Translations under genes and position numbers: made by a program | Notes under the pieces: generated by a model | Told to the model about the DNA's origin: nothing | What the model saw: the letters and a program-made list of their open reading frames with translations, nothing else | The model's database searches: none | Assembly (NCBI RefSeq): GCF_000374305.1 | Contig: NZ_KB894093.1 | Span: forward strand, 1,860,001 to 1,924,000 | From: Actinomadura flavalba DSM 45200 | GTDB taxonomy: Bacteria > Actinomycetota > Actinomycetes > Streptosporangiales > Streptosporangiaceae | Direction of reading: 5' to 3' | DNA: 64,000 bases | In this document: piece by piece, positions 17,342-30,139 of the stretch | Layout: each line of letters starts with the position of its first letter | Position numbering within the stretch: position 1 is the first letter of the stretch

Positions 17342-17670
17342 CGAAGACTCCTTCGAGCCCGGTGGGCGTCGGCACCCGGCGTGTCCGCACGAGCTGGGAG
17401 CTTCGCGGCCACGGGGTGGAGTCCGGCACCGGGCGGAGGCGCGATGTCAGCGGGACACTAACGGAGTCGCCAGGGGATGCCAACCAGTTCCGGCATACCG
17501 CGTCCCGCCGACCCGAACGGACCGCCACAGGACGGGTGTTCCGGTCGTCCTTACGCGGCTTTACGTCGTATCTACGGCGATCCGCCGGGAGGACCAGCCG
17601 TGTCGGACTAGCCGCGCTCTAGTCACGCCCGGCGGCGGGCGGGCCGCCGGTCCGCTAACCTCGCCTGTTT
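17342..17670. other. Divergent control region between the NlpC/P60 gene and argA
   Basis: This 329-bp region holds the 5' leader of the NlpC/P60 gene and the argA promoter. Two TTACG direct repeats lie ten bases apart at 17551-17555 and 17561-17565. A short hairpin with ATGCC/GGCAT arms lies near 17476-17495. The argA -10 candidate TAACCT is at 17656-17661. I looked for a c-di-AMP (ydaO) riboswitch and did not find its conserved core. Confidence 0.45.
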
Positions 17671-18183
17671 GTGGAAGTCGTGATCAGGCGTGCCCGTACC
17701 GCCGACGTCCAGGAGATCCGTTCCCTGGTCGACCTGTACGGCGGCGACGGCCGCCGCCTGCTCCAGAAGTCCACCGTGACCCTCTACGAGGACCTCCAGG
17801 AGTTCTGGGTCGCCGAGGACCTCCAGGCCGGCGGGATCATCGGCTGCGGCGCGCTGCACGTGATGTGGGAAGATCTCGCCGAAGTGCGCTCGGTCGCCGT
17901 GGCCCCCCGCCACGGCGGACGCGGCATCGGCCACCGCATCGTCACGCGGCTGCTGGAGACCGCCCGCGAACTCGGCGTCCGGCGCGTCTTCTGCCTTACC
18001 TTCGAGGTGGAGTTCTTCGCCCGGCACGGCTTCGCGCAGATCCTCGGCACCCCGGTGTCGCCCGAGGTGTACGAGGAACTCCTGCGCTCCTACGACGAGG
18101 GCGTGGCCGAGTTCCTCGACCTCGACCGCGTCAAGCCCAATACGTTGGGCAACACCCGGATGTTGCTTCGCCTGGAGGACTGA
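17671..18183 (+). CDS. argA: Amino-acid N-acetyltransferase (actinobacterial ArgA)
   Basis: This 170-residue GNAT protein closely follows the pattern of M. tuberculosis Rv2747 (ArgA): IRRARTADVQEIRSLVD, VTLYEDLQEFWVAED, GCGALHVMWEDLAEVRSVAV, the acetyl-CoA loop HGGRGIGHRIV, then FFARHGF and EFLDLDRVKPNTLGN. That enzyme acetylates glutamine or glutamate and starts arginine synthesis. No other arg genes are near. A -10-like TAACCT ends nine bases before the GTG at 17671, with no Shine-Dalgarno, so the mRNA is probably leaderless. A second GTG lies three codons in. Confidence 0.9.
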   Translation: MEVVIRRARTADVQEIRSLVDLYGGDGRRLLQKSTVTLYEDLQEFWVAEDLQAGGIIGCGALHVMWEDLAEVRSVAVAPRHGGRGIGHRIVTRLLETARELGVRRVFCLTFEVEFFARHGFAQILGTPVSPEVYEELLRSYDEGVAEFLDLDRVKPNTLGNTRMLLRLED

Positions 18184-18186
18184 CCG

Positions 18187-18978
18187 ATGAGCGAACACCC
18201 CCACCGCGGCGGCCAGCAGCCCCCGCCGCGGGGCGGCGCGTCCTGGGGCCCGCCCCCGCCCTACCGGCCGCCGGGTCCGCAGCAGCAACCGCCCCAGCAG
18301 CAGCCGCCGCAGCCCCGGCCCGCCTCCGACGGCTGGCAGCAGCCCCCGCAGGGCGGGCAGGAGCCCTTCCGGACGCAGCAGTTCGGTCTCGGCGACCACG
18401 CCCCCGACGCCGAGATCCACCTGGCGTCCGTGGGCCGCCGCGCGGGCGCCCGGCTGATCGACAACATGCTCGTCGCCGTGTTCGGGTTCGCGCTCGTGCT
18501 GCCGATCAGCATCGGCGTCTACGGGCTCGGCACCTCCGGCACCAAGGCGGCTTCCGAGGGCGGCGTGTGGGACTGGCCGATCATCGGGTTCATGTTCCTG
18601 GTGCTCGCGGTGCTGCCGTTCGTGTACGAGTCCGTGCAGCTCGTCGTCTGGGGACGCACGCTCGGCAAGCGGCTGCTGCACCTCGGCGTCGTCCGGCAGA
18701 GCCCGGCGGGGGAGCGGCCGCCCGCCGCGCAGGCCGTCACGCGCGCCGCCGTCAACAACATCGGCTACCTGCTCGGCGTCTTCCTGTTCCTCATCCTGTC
18801 GGTCCAGGTGTGGGACTACGCCTTCTACGGCGTCGCCGCCGCGTTCGCCGGAGCCGTCATGGCCTACCTTTGGGCGATCTGGGACGAGCCGCTGCACCTG
18901 GCGCTGCACGACCGCGTCGCCGGGACGCTCGTCGTCGACGAGCGCGAGTACGCCGACTACGGCGAGCACGCCCACTAG
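18187..18978 (+). CDS. RDD-family membrane protein with Pro/Gln-rich N-terminus
   Basis: The 263-residue protein begins with about 75 cytoplasmic residues rich in Pro, Gln and Gly, then an RDD domain: VGRRAGARLIDNML, a first membrane helix, a second around IIGFMFLVLAVLPFVYES, WGRTLGKRLLHLGVV, and a third pair of helices near residues 190-230, closing with LHDRVAGTLVV. RDD proteins are small integral membrane proteins of uncertain role, sometimes linked to transport. The gene starts three bases after argA and is followed 25 bases later by another RDD gene, so all three are probably cotranscribed. Confidence 0.85.
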   Translation: MSEHPHRGGQQPPPRGGASWGPPPPYRPPGPQQQPPQQQPPQPRPASDGWQQPPQGGQEPFRTQQFGLGDHAPDAEIHLASVGRRAGARLIDNMLVAVFGFALVLPISIGVYGLGTSGTKAASEGGVWDWPIIGFMFLVLAVLPFVYESVQLVVWGRTLGKRLLHLGVVRQSPAGERPPAAQAVTRAAVNNIGYLLGVFLFLILSVQVWDYAFYGVAAAFAGAVMAYLWAIWDEPLHLALHDRVAGTLVVDEREYADYGEHAH

Positions 18979-19003
18979 CGCGTCCGGCCGGACGGAGGAC
19001 GCG

Positions 19004-19498
19004 ATGGACACGGCGGAGGAGGGCGCCCTCGCCGACCCCGGGCAGCGGCTGCTCGCCCGCATCGCCGACGTGCTGATCGTCGGCCTGCCCACCGTCATGG
19101 TGCTGCTGGAGACCGTGCCGCGCTCCCGGCTGGACGAGGTCGCGCCGGTCGCCGTCGCGGGGCTGCTGCTCGTCTACGAAAGCGTCCAGACGGCCCTGTG
19201 GGGCCGCACGATCGGGAAACGGATCGCGGGTATCGCCGTCGTGCGCGTGGACGGTGGCGGGCCGCTCAGGCCCGTACAGGCGCTGCTGCGCGCCGCCGTG
19301 TTCGCGCTGCCGATCGCCGCGCGTCCGGTTCCGGTGCTCGGGCTGCTCGCCGGAATCTTCTGGGTGGTGAATCTCGCCGCCGTTTACGAGGGCGGGCGCC
19401 GCGCCGTTCCGGACGGGCCGCGCCGCGCGCTGCACGACCGGTTCGCGGGCACGGTCGTCGTCCGTACCGGGCCGGAGCCGGCCGCCGTCGCGGAATAG
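19004..19498 (+). CDS. RDD-family membrane protein
   Basis: This 164-residue protein is an RDD domain without the Pro-rich extension: LLARIADVLIVGLPTVMVLL as the first helix, VAVAGLLLVYESVQTALWGRTIGKRI, a third hydrophobic segment near LLAGIFWVVNLAAVYEG, and the closing LHDRFAGTVVV. It has GGAGGAC just before the ATG. It appears to be a tandem paralogue of the preceding RDD gene. Function is unknown. Confidence 0.82.
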   Translation: MDTAEEGALADPGQRLLARIADVLIVGLPTVMVLLETVPRSRLDEVAPVAVAGLLLVYESVQTALWGRTIGKRIAGIAVVRVDGGGPLRPVQALLRAAVFALPIAARPVPVLGLLAGIFWVVNLAAVYEGGRRAVPDGPRRALHDRFAGTVVVRTGPEPAAVAE

Positions 19499-20101
19499 GA
19501 CGGTTGCGTCCGCGCAATTGCCCTTAACGCGGGAGCCGCCGTGCTCTAGGGGCTGGGCCGCGTCGGTGAAGGGCGCGTTGGCGCTGCGCACGCTCCTCCT
19601 GGACAGTCATGTCATTACCGACTTATCTGTCCAATAAGGTCAGGCGACGGCGGGAGTCCGCCGCCGGGTGCGGAAAGTCGTTTCCGGCGCCGGGCCGCAC
19701 GCCGGTATTCCTTCACGCGGGGCGTCCGGTCCTCCATGGTCCGGCCGCTTTCAGCCCGGCCGCGGACCGGTCCCGGGCGAGTGCCCGGGTGTGCATTCAC
19801 CGGGGCTTCACGACGGGGCCGACCACGGGCCGTTATGGGGGGCCGAGACGCCTTTGGCGCGTTCGAACGCGCGACACGCCGTACGCGGCGGCGTTGGAGG
19901 CGGCGTCCAATTAATGATCTATGTCCAGGTCGCAGCCCTGTGCGACGGGTGTGACCGAGGCGGCGCAAGCGCCGTGAAATTGCCGCTCCGCGCGCCTGGG
20001 AACCCCTGTGGCCGGGTGGCTAACGTCTCGCCGGGCGATTGCAAGACGGGTGATTACTCCGCGTTACCGGGGGCAAGATGGCTACCATCGCGGGTGTTGA
20101 A
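19499..20101. other. Long intergenic region before lsr2, with palindromes
   Basis: About 600 bp without a supported gene. TGGACAG (19600-19606) and CTGTCCA (19626-19632) form an inverted repeat, and CTTAT/ATAAG arms flank the second half. A perfect 16-bp palindrome, GCGCGTTCGAACGCGC, lies at 19857-19872. Small AT-richer patches (TTAATGATCTATG near 19912) stand out from the background. The open frame from ATG 19609 has no recognisable domain and I do not call it. Confidence 0.5.
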
Positions 20102-20129
20102 TTGTCAGCGGCAGCCGCTCCGGTATATG
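20102..20129 (+). promoter_or_regulatory. lsr2 promoter
   Basis: TTGTCA (20102-20107), a 16-base spacer and TATATG (20124-20129) form a near-consensus housekeeping promoter. The predicted start near 20136 gives a 5' leader of about 40 bases before the lsr2 ATG. Confidence 0.65.
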
Positions 20130-20175
20130 TTTGTACAACCGCTCGCAGTTTGCTCGAACCGAAAGGTCTGTCCCC

Positions 20176-20505
20176 ATGGCACAGAAGGTCCAGGTGCTTC
20201 TCGTCGATGACCTCGACGGTGGAGAGGCGGACGAGACCGTAGCGTTCTCGATCGACGGCGCCTCCTACGAGATCGACCTCAGCGACGCCAACGCCGGGAA
20301 GCTGCGCGATTCGCTGTCGCCGTTCATCGACAAGGCCCGTAAGGCGGGCGCCGCGCGCGGTCCGCGCGGCCGCCGTCCCCGTTCCGGGTCCAACCGGGAG
20401 CGCAGCGCGGAGATCCGTGCCTGGGCCAAGGCCCAGAACATCAAGGTGAACGACCGGGGCCGCATCCCCGCCGCCGTGATCGAGCAGTACGACTCCGTTC
20501 ACTGA
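20176..20505 (+). CDS. lsr2: Nucleoid-associated protein Lsr2
   Basis: Lsr2 is the actinobacterial H-NS analogue that bridges and silences AT-rich, often foreign, DNA. The 109-residue protein starts MAQKVQVLLVDDLDGGEADE, has the dimerisation domain to about residue 60, a basic linker (RGPRGRRPRSGS) and the C-terminal DNA-binding domain with IRAWAKAQNI and the AT-hook-like RGR in VNDRGRIPAAV. I prefer the ATG at 20176 over an upstream in-frame start because it begins the conserved N-terminus. It has its own promoter and leads to clpC after 447 bp. Confidence 0.97.
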   Translation: MAQKVQVLLVDDLDGGEADETVAFSIDGASYEIDLSDANAGKLRDSLSPFIDKARKAGAARGPRGRRPRSGSNRERSAEIRAWAKAQNIKVNDRGRIPAAVIEQYDSVH

Positions 20506-20952
20506 AGAAGTGCCGGTCCGCGGTCGCCCGCTCTCGGGCCGCGGCCCGATCTGTGCCGTCGCTCCCTGCGCGCCCGTCCCGGTTGTCCGGGGCGGGCGTT
20601 CGCCGTTGGCGTAGCGGATGGCGGGTTATCCGGGCGGGCGGGGCGGTACACAGGGTTCCAACCGGCAATGCCGTCCGGGTTCGCCCGTGCGGTCGCGCCG
20701 CGCGCGTGCGAAAAGCCCCGTTCGCTTGCGGCGTAGCCGGAACATCGAGAGGTCGGACGGTAGTTGGATGGAGAGACGGCGTTCGTCCTCGGCGGCGGGC
20801 GAGGATCGCACCAGCGAGACTGAACTGCGCTCAGCTGGGGAACGTCACTCGGTGGTTGCGCACCGGGCGACCTCCTCGGGGCGGGCTAACATGCGGAAGG
20901 ACAGGTTCGGACGTCCCGGACTTTGACCGACCGCTCTGTGAGGAGCGACGAG
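20506..20952. other. lsr2-clpC intergenic region
   Basis: This 447-bp region carries the ClgR-type box at 20720-20733 and a -10-like TAACAT at 20887-20892, about 60 bases before the clpC start. No gene is supported within it. Confidence 0.6.
20720..20733 (+). promoter_or_regulatory. ClgR-type operator upstream of clpC
   Basis: GTTCGC, five bases, then GCG matches exactly the GTTCGC-N5-GCG operator reported for ClgR, the activator of clp and lon genes in Streptomyces. It lies 220 bases before clpC. Function here is inferred from the motif and its position. Confidence 0.65.
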
Positions 20953-23466
<2,514 letters not shown>

Positions 23467-23478
23467 CCCGCACCACCA

Positions 23479-23512
23479 CGAAGGCCCGCACCCACAAGGG
23501 TGCGGGCCTTCG
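23479..23512 (+). terminator. Intrinsic-type terminator after clpC
   Basis: A perfect 15-bp stem, CGAAGGCCCGCACCC with its complement, surrounds the loop ACAA, starting 12 bases after the clpC stop. The following bases are CCGTTCCT rather than a T run. Confidence 0.85.
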
Positions 23513-23547
23513 CCGTTCCTGCGCTCGCCGCGACCTCCGGCTCCCGC

Positions 23548-24144
23548 CTATGAGGGCTGGAGGGTGCGCAGTTCGATCTCCAGCGAAAAGGGGAGATCGA
23601 GTTTCATCGTGCCCCGATGAATGGCGACGGGGACGTAGGCCCCGGCGGCGGCTTCCCCGAAGACGTGGACGACGGGTCGCCCGGCGTCATTCTCCACGCG
23701 CCAGAAGTGCGGGATGCCCGCGGACGCGTACCGTGCGGGCTTGGTCAGCCGGTCGCGGATCTCCGACTCCGGCGTGACGACCTCGACGACGAGCAGGACT
23801 TCTTCCGGGAGCAGGAAGGTGCGGTCGCCGTCGTCGTCCGGCACGGTCTGCCGGTAGACGACGATGTCCGGTTCGGGACGCTGTCGGGCGCCGAGCCGCA
23901 CGGTCAACCGCAGGTCGATCTCGACGCCTTCCGGGGCGTACCCCTCGATCTCGTTGGCGAGCCGGGTACTGACCCGGGAGTGCCAGCGAGTCTGCGGCGC
24001 GATCGGGAGTAGCGTCCCGTCGATGAGCTCCCATCGCCCGGGTCCGGGGAGTCCGTCGAGATCTTCGGCGGTCCAGCCGCCAGGGGGCAGGTGGAGCCCG
24101 GGCGAGGGCCTTTTGGCGTCGCGGGAACCAGGGTCCGGGATCAT
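23548..24144 (-). CDS. Uma2-family (DUF820) PD-(D/E)XK nuclease-like protein
   Basis: The 198-residue protein matches Uma2/DUF820, restriction-endonuclease-fold proteins abundant in actinomycetes and cyanobacteria. The expected active-site residues are present: Asp in RPEPDIVVY, Glu in LLVVEVVTPES and Lys in the RDRLTKPARYASAGI helix, followed by HFWRVE. It also shows the N-terminal YELIDG-like RWELIDGTLLPIAP. GGAGGAG precedes the ATG. Biological role is unknown; nuclease activity is inferred only. It is divergent from the winged-helix gene. Confidence 0.88.
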   Translation of the reverse strand: MIPDPGSRDAKRPSPGLHLPPGGWTAEDLDGLPGPGRWELIDGTLLPIAPQTRWHSRVSTRLANEIEGYAPEGVEIDLRLTVRLGARQRPEPDIVVYRQTVPDDDGDRTFLLPEEVLLVVEVVTPESEIRDRLTKPARYASAGIPHFWRVENDAGRPVVHVFGEAAAGAYVPVAIHRGTMKLDLPFSLEIELRTLQPS

Positions 24145-24238
24145 GTACTCCTCCGTTCGCTATGAGGTTCCCACGGGCGGTCACGGAGGGTGCGGGGTTC
24201 GCTGCTGGAAACCCCTGTGGTTTGTCGGACGGCAGGCG

Positions 24239-24263
24239 TAGCATTCGAACATGCGATCGAATG
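24239..24263 (+). promoter_or_regulatory. -10 element and palindrome over the start codon of the next gene
   Basis: TAGCAT at 24239-24244 ends six bases before the ATG, suggesting a leaderless mRNA. CATTCGA (24242-24248) and TCGAATG (24257-24263) form a perfect 7-bp inverted repeat with an 8-base centre that covers the start codon at 24251. It is a good candidate for autoregulation. Confidence 0.55.
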
Positions 24264-24880
24264 TGGTGGAGGGTGCGGCAGGGGCGCGGCTGCCGGTCTT
24301 TCGGTCGAGGGTGCAGGGGGAGGTGCTGGCGCGGTTGCTGCTGGGGCCGGAGCGGGAGTTCTCGATGCTGGAGCTGGCCGTGCTGGTGCGGAGTGATCTG
24401 GCGGCGGTGGGGCGTGAGGTCGAGCGGCTTGCGGCGAGCGGTGTCGTCCGGGTGCGGGAGGTCGCGGGCGGGCGCGTCGTGGCGCGGAACGTGGCGACGC
24501 CGCTGCACGAGCCGCTGGCGCGGTTGCTGCTGCTGACGTTCGGGCCGGGCGCCGTCGTGGCGGAGGAGTGCGCGCACTTCGCGGGCGTCACCCGCGTCTT
24601 CCTGTTCGGCCGCTGGGCCGACCGCTACCAGGGCTTCCCCGGCCCCCTTCCGGGCGAGGTGCACGTCCTCATCGTCGGGGACGTTCCGGTCGCGGAGGCC
24701 CACCTGGCCGCCGAGACGGCGTCCGGCCGCCTCGGCCTGCCCGTCCAGGCCGTCGTCCGCACCCGCGACCAGTGGCACTCCGGCACCGATCCGTTCCTCC
24801 GCGAGATCCGCACGGGCCGCCTCGTCCCGGTGGACGTCCGCCGCCCCTCGCCGGTGCGGGCCGACCGGTTCGGGGGGTGA
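24251..24880 (+). CDS. Winged-helix regulator fused to a degenerate nucleotidyltransferase fold
   Basis: The 209-residue protein has an N-terminal winged HTH (about 18-85: VLARLLLGPEREFSMLELAVL, then VGREVERLAASGVV and a basic wing) and a C-terminal part resembling the MNT-type nucleotidyltransferase fold, around TRVFLFGRWADRY and VHVLIVGDV. In active enzymes those strands carry GSxxxG and a D-x-D; here they read GRWAD and V-H-V-L, so catalysis is unlikely and the domain is probably a sensor or structural relic. A palindrome sits on the start codon. Targets are unknown. Confidence 0.75.
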   Translation: MRSNVVEGAAGARLPVFRSRVQGEVLARLLLGPEREFSMLELAVLVRSDLAAVGREVERLAASGVVRVREVAGGRVVARNVATPLHEPLARLLLLTFGPGAVVAEECAHFAGVTRVFLFGRWADRYQGFPGPLPGEVHVLIVGDVPVAEAHLAAETASGRLGLPVQAVVRTRDQWHSGTDPFLREIRTGRLVPVDVRRPSPVRADRFGG

Positions 24881-24888
24881 AGGCGCCG

Positions 24889-25857
24889 TCAGGTGAGCCA
24901 GGTGTTGATTTCGGTGTGTACGCGGTCGCGCGTCGCGGGTGGGGCGAAGGAGGCGTTGACGGCATTGCGGGCCAGGGTGGCGAGTTCGGCGTCGGTCAGG
25001 CCGTGGAGGGTGCGGAGGTGGTCGTACTCCTGGGTGAGGGTGGTGTCGATGATGGCCGGGATGTCGGTGTTGACGGTGACGGTGAGGCCCGCGTCCAGGA
25101 GGCGGGGGAGGGGGTGTTCCGCCAGGGACGGGGCGAAGCCGAGGGCCACGTTCGATGACGGGCAGACCTCCAGGGCCAGGCCCCGTTCGCGGACCTCGGC
25201 GACGAGTGCCGGGTCGTCCAGCACGCGGATGCCGTGGCCGAGGCGTTCGGCGCGGCCGGACGTGATCGCCTGCCGGACGCTCTCCGCCCCGGCGGCCTCG
25301 CCCGCGTGGTGGACGACGTGGACGCACGCCTCCCGCGCCGCCGCGAACACCGGGACGAACGGGTCGCCCGGATGGGCCTCGTCGCCCGCCAGGCCGATCG
25401 CGACGACGGCGTCGTGCCGGCGGGCCAGGTCGAGCGTCGCCCACGCGCGTTCGACGGGACGCCGCCGTGAGTGGTCGAGGATGACGCGGGTCTGCACGCC
25501 GGACTCGGTGAAGCCCGTCGCGAGTCCGTCGAGGACGGCCGCGAGCGGCAGGTCCGGGTCACCGACGCGTTCGCCGTGCGCCGCCGCCGTGAAGCTGACC
25601 TCGGCGTAGCGGGTGCCCTGCGCGGCCTCGTCGGCGCAGAACTCGCGGGCGACGCGGTGGAAGTCGGCGTAGGTGCGCAGGCAGGAGCGCACGAGGGAGT
25701 TCTGCTCGAAGAACCCGGCGAAGCCGTCGAGCGACGCGGGCCGGGCGGGGACGGGAACGCCGTTCGCGTCCCCGATCTCCCGGAGCGTCGTCCACCGGAC
25801 GGTGCTCTCCAGGTGGACGTGCAGGTGGGCCTTGGGAAGGGTCGACAGATCGCGCAC
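24889..25857 (-). CDS. Adenosine deaminase-family hydrolase (divergent active site)
   Basis: This 322-residue metal-dependent TIM-barrel protein carries the ADA motifs KAHLHVHLE (zinc His13 and His15), VVHHAGE, RLGHGIRV and VNTDIPAI. The family deaminates adenosine, adenine or aminodeoxyfutalosine. Here the substrate-contact Gly after HLD/E is Ser18, and the usual second Asp of TDDP is Ile, so specificity may differ from adenosine. The first Asp, a metal ligand, is kept. It ends eight bases after the convergent winged-helix gene. Calling it simply adenosine deaminase would overstate what can be seen. Confidence 0.82.
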   Translation of the reverse strand: MRDLSTLPKAHLHVHLESTVRWTTLREIGDANGVPVPARPASLDGFAGFFEQNSLVRSCLRTYADFHRVAREFCADEAAQGTRYAEVSFTAAAHGERVGDPDLPLAAVLDGLATGFTESGVQTRVILDHSRRRPVERAWATLDLARRHDAVVAIGLAGDEAHPGDPFVPVFAAAREACVHVVHHAGEAAGAESVRQAITSGRAERLGHGIRVLDDPALVAEVRERGLALEVCPSSNVALGFAPSLAEHPLPRLLDAGLTVTVNTDIPAIIDTTLTQEYDHLRTLHGLTDAELATLARNAVNASFAPPATRDRVHTEINTWLT

Positions 25858-25907
25858 CGCGCCACGCTAGGCCGACCGGACGGCTCCGGGCATCCCCTTT
25901 TCGGCCG

Positions 25908-26357
25908 TCACTGCACGCAGAACTCGTTGCCCTCGGGGTCGGCCAGGACGACGTGGTGCGATCCGGGCTCCACCACCTCGCGCAGGACGGTCGCTCCGAG
26001 CGCGGTGATCCGCTCCACCTCGGCCTCGCGGGTGCCGGGCTCGGCGTGCACGTCGATGTGCAGCCGGTTCTTGCCCTCCTTCTTCTCCGGCACGACCTGG
26101 AACAGCAGCCGCCGCCCGAGCCCGACGTCGGAGAAGGGGTCGGCGGGGTCGTCGGGGTGGCGGGCGGCGCGGGCGTGCCGGAACGCCTTGGTGCCGTCGA
26201 TCTCGGTGTAGACGTCGGGGCCGATGGCGCCCTGTTCGGCGAGCTGCTCGATGAGGCGTCCGTTGTCCTCGACGCGGTAGCCGAGGACGGCGGCCCAGAA
26301 GGCGGCCTGCGCGTGCGGGTCGGTGCAGTCGATGACGAGCTTCCAGTTCAGAGCCAT
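25908..26357 (-). CDS. VOC (glyoxalase/bleomycin-resistance fold) family protein
   Basis: The 149-residue protein has two beta-alpha-beta-beta-beta units: WKLVIDCTDPHAQAAFWAAVLGY at the start, RLLFQVVPEKKEGKNRLHIDVHA in the middle, and HHVVLADPEGNEFCVQ at the end. This is the common actinobacterial VOC protein of unknown substrate; most are not true glyoxalases. The downstream ADA-like gene is 50 bases away on the same strand and may be cotranscribed. Confidence 0.85.
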   Translation of the reverse strand: MALNWKLVIDCTDPHAQAAFWAAVLGYRVEDNGRLIEQLAEQGAIGPDVYTEIDGTKAFRHARAARHPDDPADPFSDVGLGRRLLFQVVPEKKEGKNRLHIDVHAEPGTREAEVERITALGATVLREVVEPGSHHVVLADPEGNEFCVQ

Positions 26358-26476
26358 GTAACTACTTATACTGGTTACGTCGCGACGCGGGCAAGCGCCG
26401 GGCCCGCCGCGTTAAGGAACTTCTCAGGTAAGCGGGGTACGGTGGACGGCTGGACCTGGCTCCCACCCCTGGATCG

Positions 26477-27574
26477 GTGTCTTCCGGCGTGCTCCTGACG
26501 AGGCCCTCCTCCCGCCCGACAACCTCAGCGATCAAGCTCCGCGACCCCTACTTCGACAACGCGAAGTTCCTGGCGGTCACGCTCGTCGTCATCGGTCACG
26601 CCTGGGAGCCGCTGCGTTACGCCGGAGCGGGCGGCCGGACGCTGGAGGCCGCGCACCTGCTCGTGTACGCGTTCCACCTCCCGGTGTTCAGCCTCATCTG
26701 CGGCTACTTCTCGCGCGGCTTCCCCACCGGGCGGAACCGGACGCGCAAGCTCGTCTCGACGATCGTCGCCCCGTACCTGCTGTTCAGCCTCGGCTACACC
26801 GCGCTGGCGGGGCTGCTCGACGGCCAGCAGCGCGGCTGGGACCCGTTCCAGCCCTTCTACCTGACGTGGTTCCTGCTCGCGCTGCTGATCTGGCGGCTGT
26901 CGGTGCCGCTCTGGCTCCAGATCAAGCGGCCCGTCCTCGTCGCGACCGCGATCTCCGTCGTGTCCGGGTTCATCACGCTGCCGACGGCGCTGAACACCGC
27001 GCAGGTGCTGTCGTTCCTGCCGTTCTTCGTCCTCGGCCTGACGGTCCGGCCCGAACGGCTGGCGCTGCTGCGCCGCCGCGCCGCGCGCTGGATCGGCGCG
27101 GCGGTCCTCGTCGTGGGCGCGGGCGTCGCCTATCTCGTCGCCGGGAACGTGGACGCCGAGTGGGTGCACTGGCGGCGCAGCTTCGCGCAGCTCGGCGTCA
27201 CGATCCCGGCGGGGACGGGGTTCAGCGTCGTCGCGCTGGCCGCCGCGTTCGCGCTGACGCTGGCGTTCCTCGCCGTCGTCCCGGCCCGGGGGACGTGGTT
27301 CAGCGGGTACGGCTCGGCGACGATGTACGCCTACCTGCTGCACGGCGTCCCGATCATGTGGATGGGCTACCAGAGCTGGTACTACGGCCTGGACGGCTGG
27401 CAGATCATCGGCGTGACGGCCGGGTGCGTGGCGCTGACCGTGCTCCTGTCGTCGCGGCCCGTCCGCGCCGTCACGGCCTGGGCCGTCGAGCCGCGGATGG
27501 GCTGGCTGTTCCGCGACGTGCCGCGCCACGTCGCCGCCCCCGTACCGCCCGAACCGGACGTGTCACAGGCTTGA
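26477..27574 (+). CDS. Acyltransferase 3-family integral membrane protein
   Basis: The 365-residue protein starts with DPYFDNAKFLAVTLVVIGHAW, which carries the family catalytic-type His in the first helix, then VYAFHLPVFSLICGYFS and about ten membrane helices, including a C-terminal stretch with SATMYAYLLHG. These proteins O-acetylate or O-acylate sugars and surface polymers at the membrane. The acceptor is unknown. The GTG at 26477 follows a weak GGAT. It is followed 48 bases later by the second clpC-like gene, possibly by chance. Confidence 0.88.
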   Translation: MSSGVLLTRPSSRPTTSAIKLRDPYFDNAKFLAVTLVVIGHAWEPLRYAGAGGRTLEAAHLLVYAFHLPVFSLICGYFSRGFPTGRNRTRKLVSTIVAPYLLFSLGYTALAGLLDGQQRGWDPFQPFYLTWFLLALLIWRLSVPLWLQIKRPVLVATAISVVSGFITLPTALNTAQVLSFLPFFVLGLTVRPERLALLRRRAARWIGAAVLVVGAGVAYLVAGNVDAEWVHWRRSFAQLGVTIPAGTGFSVVALAAAFALTLAFLAVVPARGTWFSGYGSATMYAYLLHGVPIMWMGYQSWYYGLDGWQIIGVTAGCVALTVLLSSRPVRAVTAWAVEPRMGWLFRDVPRHVAAPVPPEPDVSQA

Positions 27575-27622
27575 CCTGGGTCTGGGCTTGCGTTCGCCGC
27601 GTCCCGGGGTAGGTCGCCCGGC

Positions 27623-30120
<2,498 letters not shown>

Positions 30121-30139
<19 letters not shown>

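Noticed and set aside
17342..17640. Possible c-di-AMP (ydaO) riboswitch before the NlpC/P60 gene
   Set aside because: These riboswitches are common before actinobacterial wall hydrolases and DisA is encoded here, but I could not find the conserved CAGCUAACC-type core in the leader. An Infernal search with RF00379 would settle it.
19609..19914. Small open frame before lsr2
   Set aside because: No ribosome site, no recognisable domain, and palindromes in the same interval suggest control DNA.
23548..24880. Toxin-antitoxin or defence pair (Uma2 and the winged-helix/nucleotidyltransferase-like protein)
   Set aside because: The genes are divergent, of different families, and the nucleotidyltransferase part lacks catalytic residues. 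There are no other defence genes nearby.
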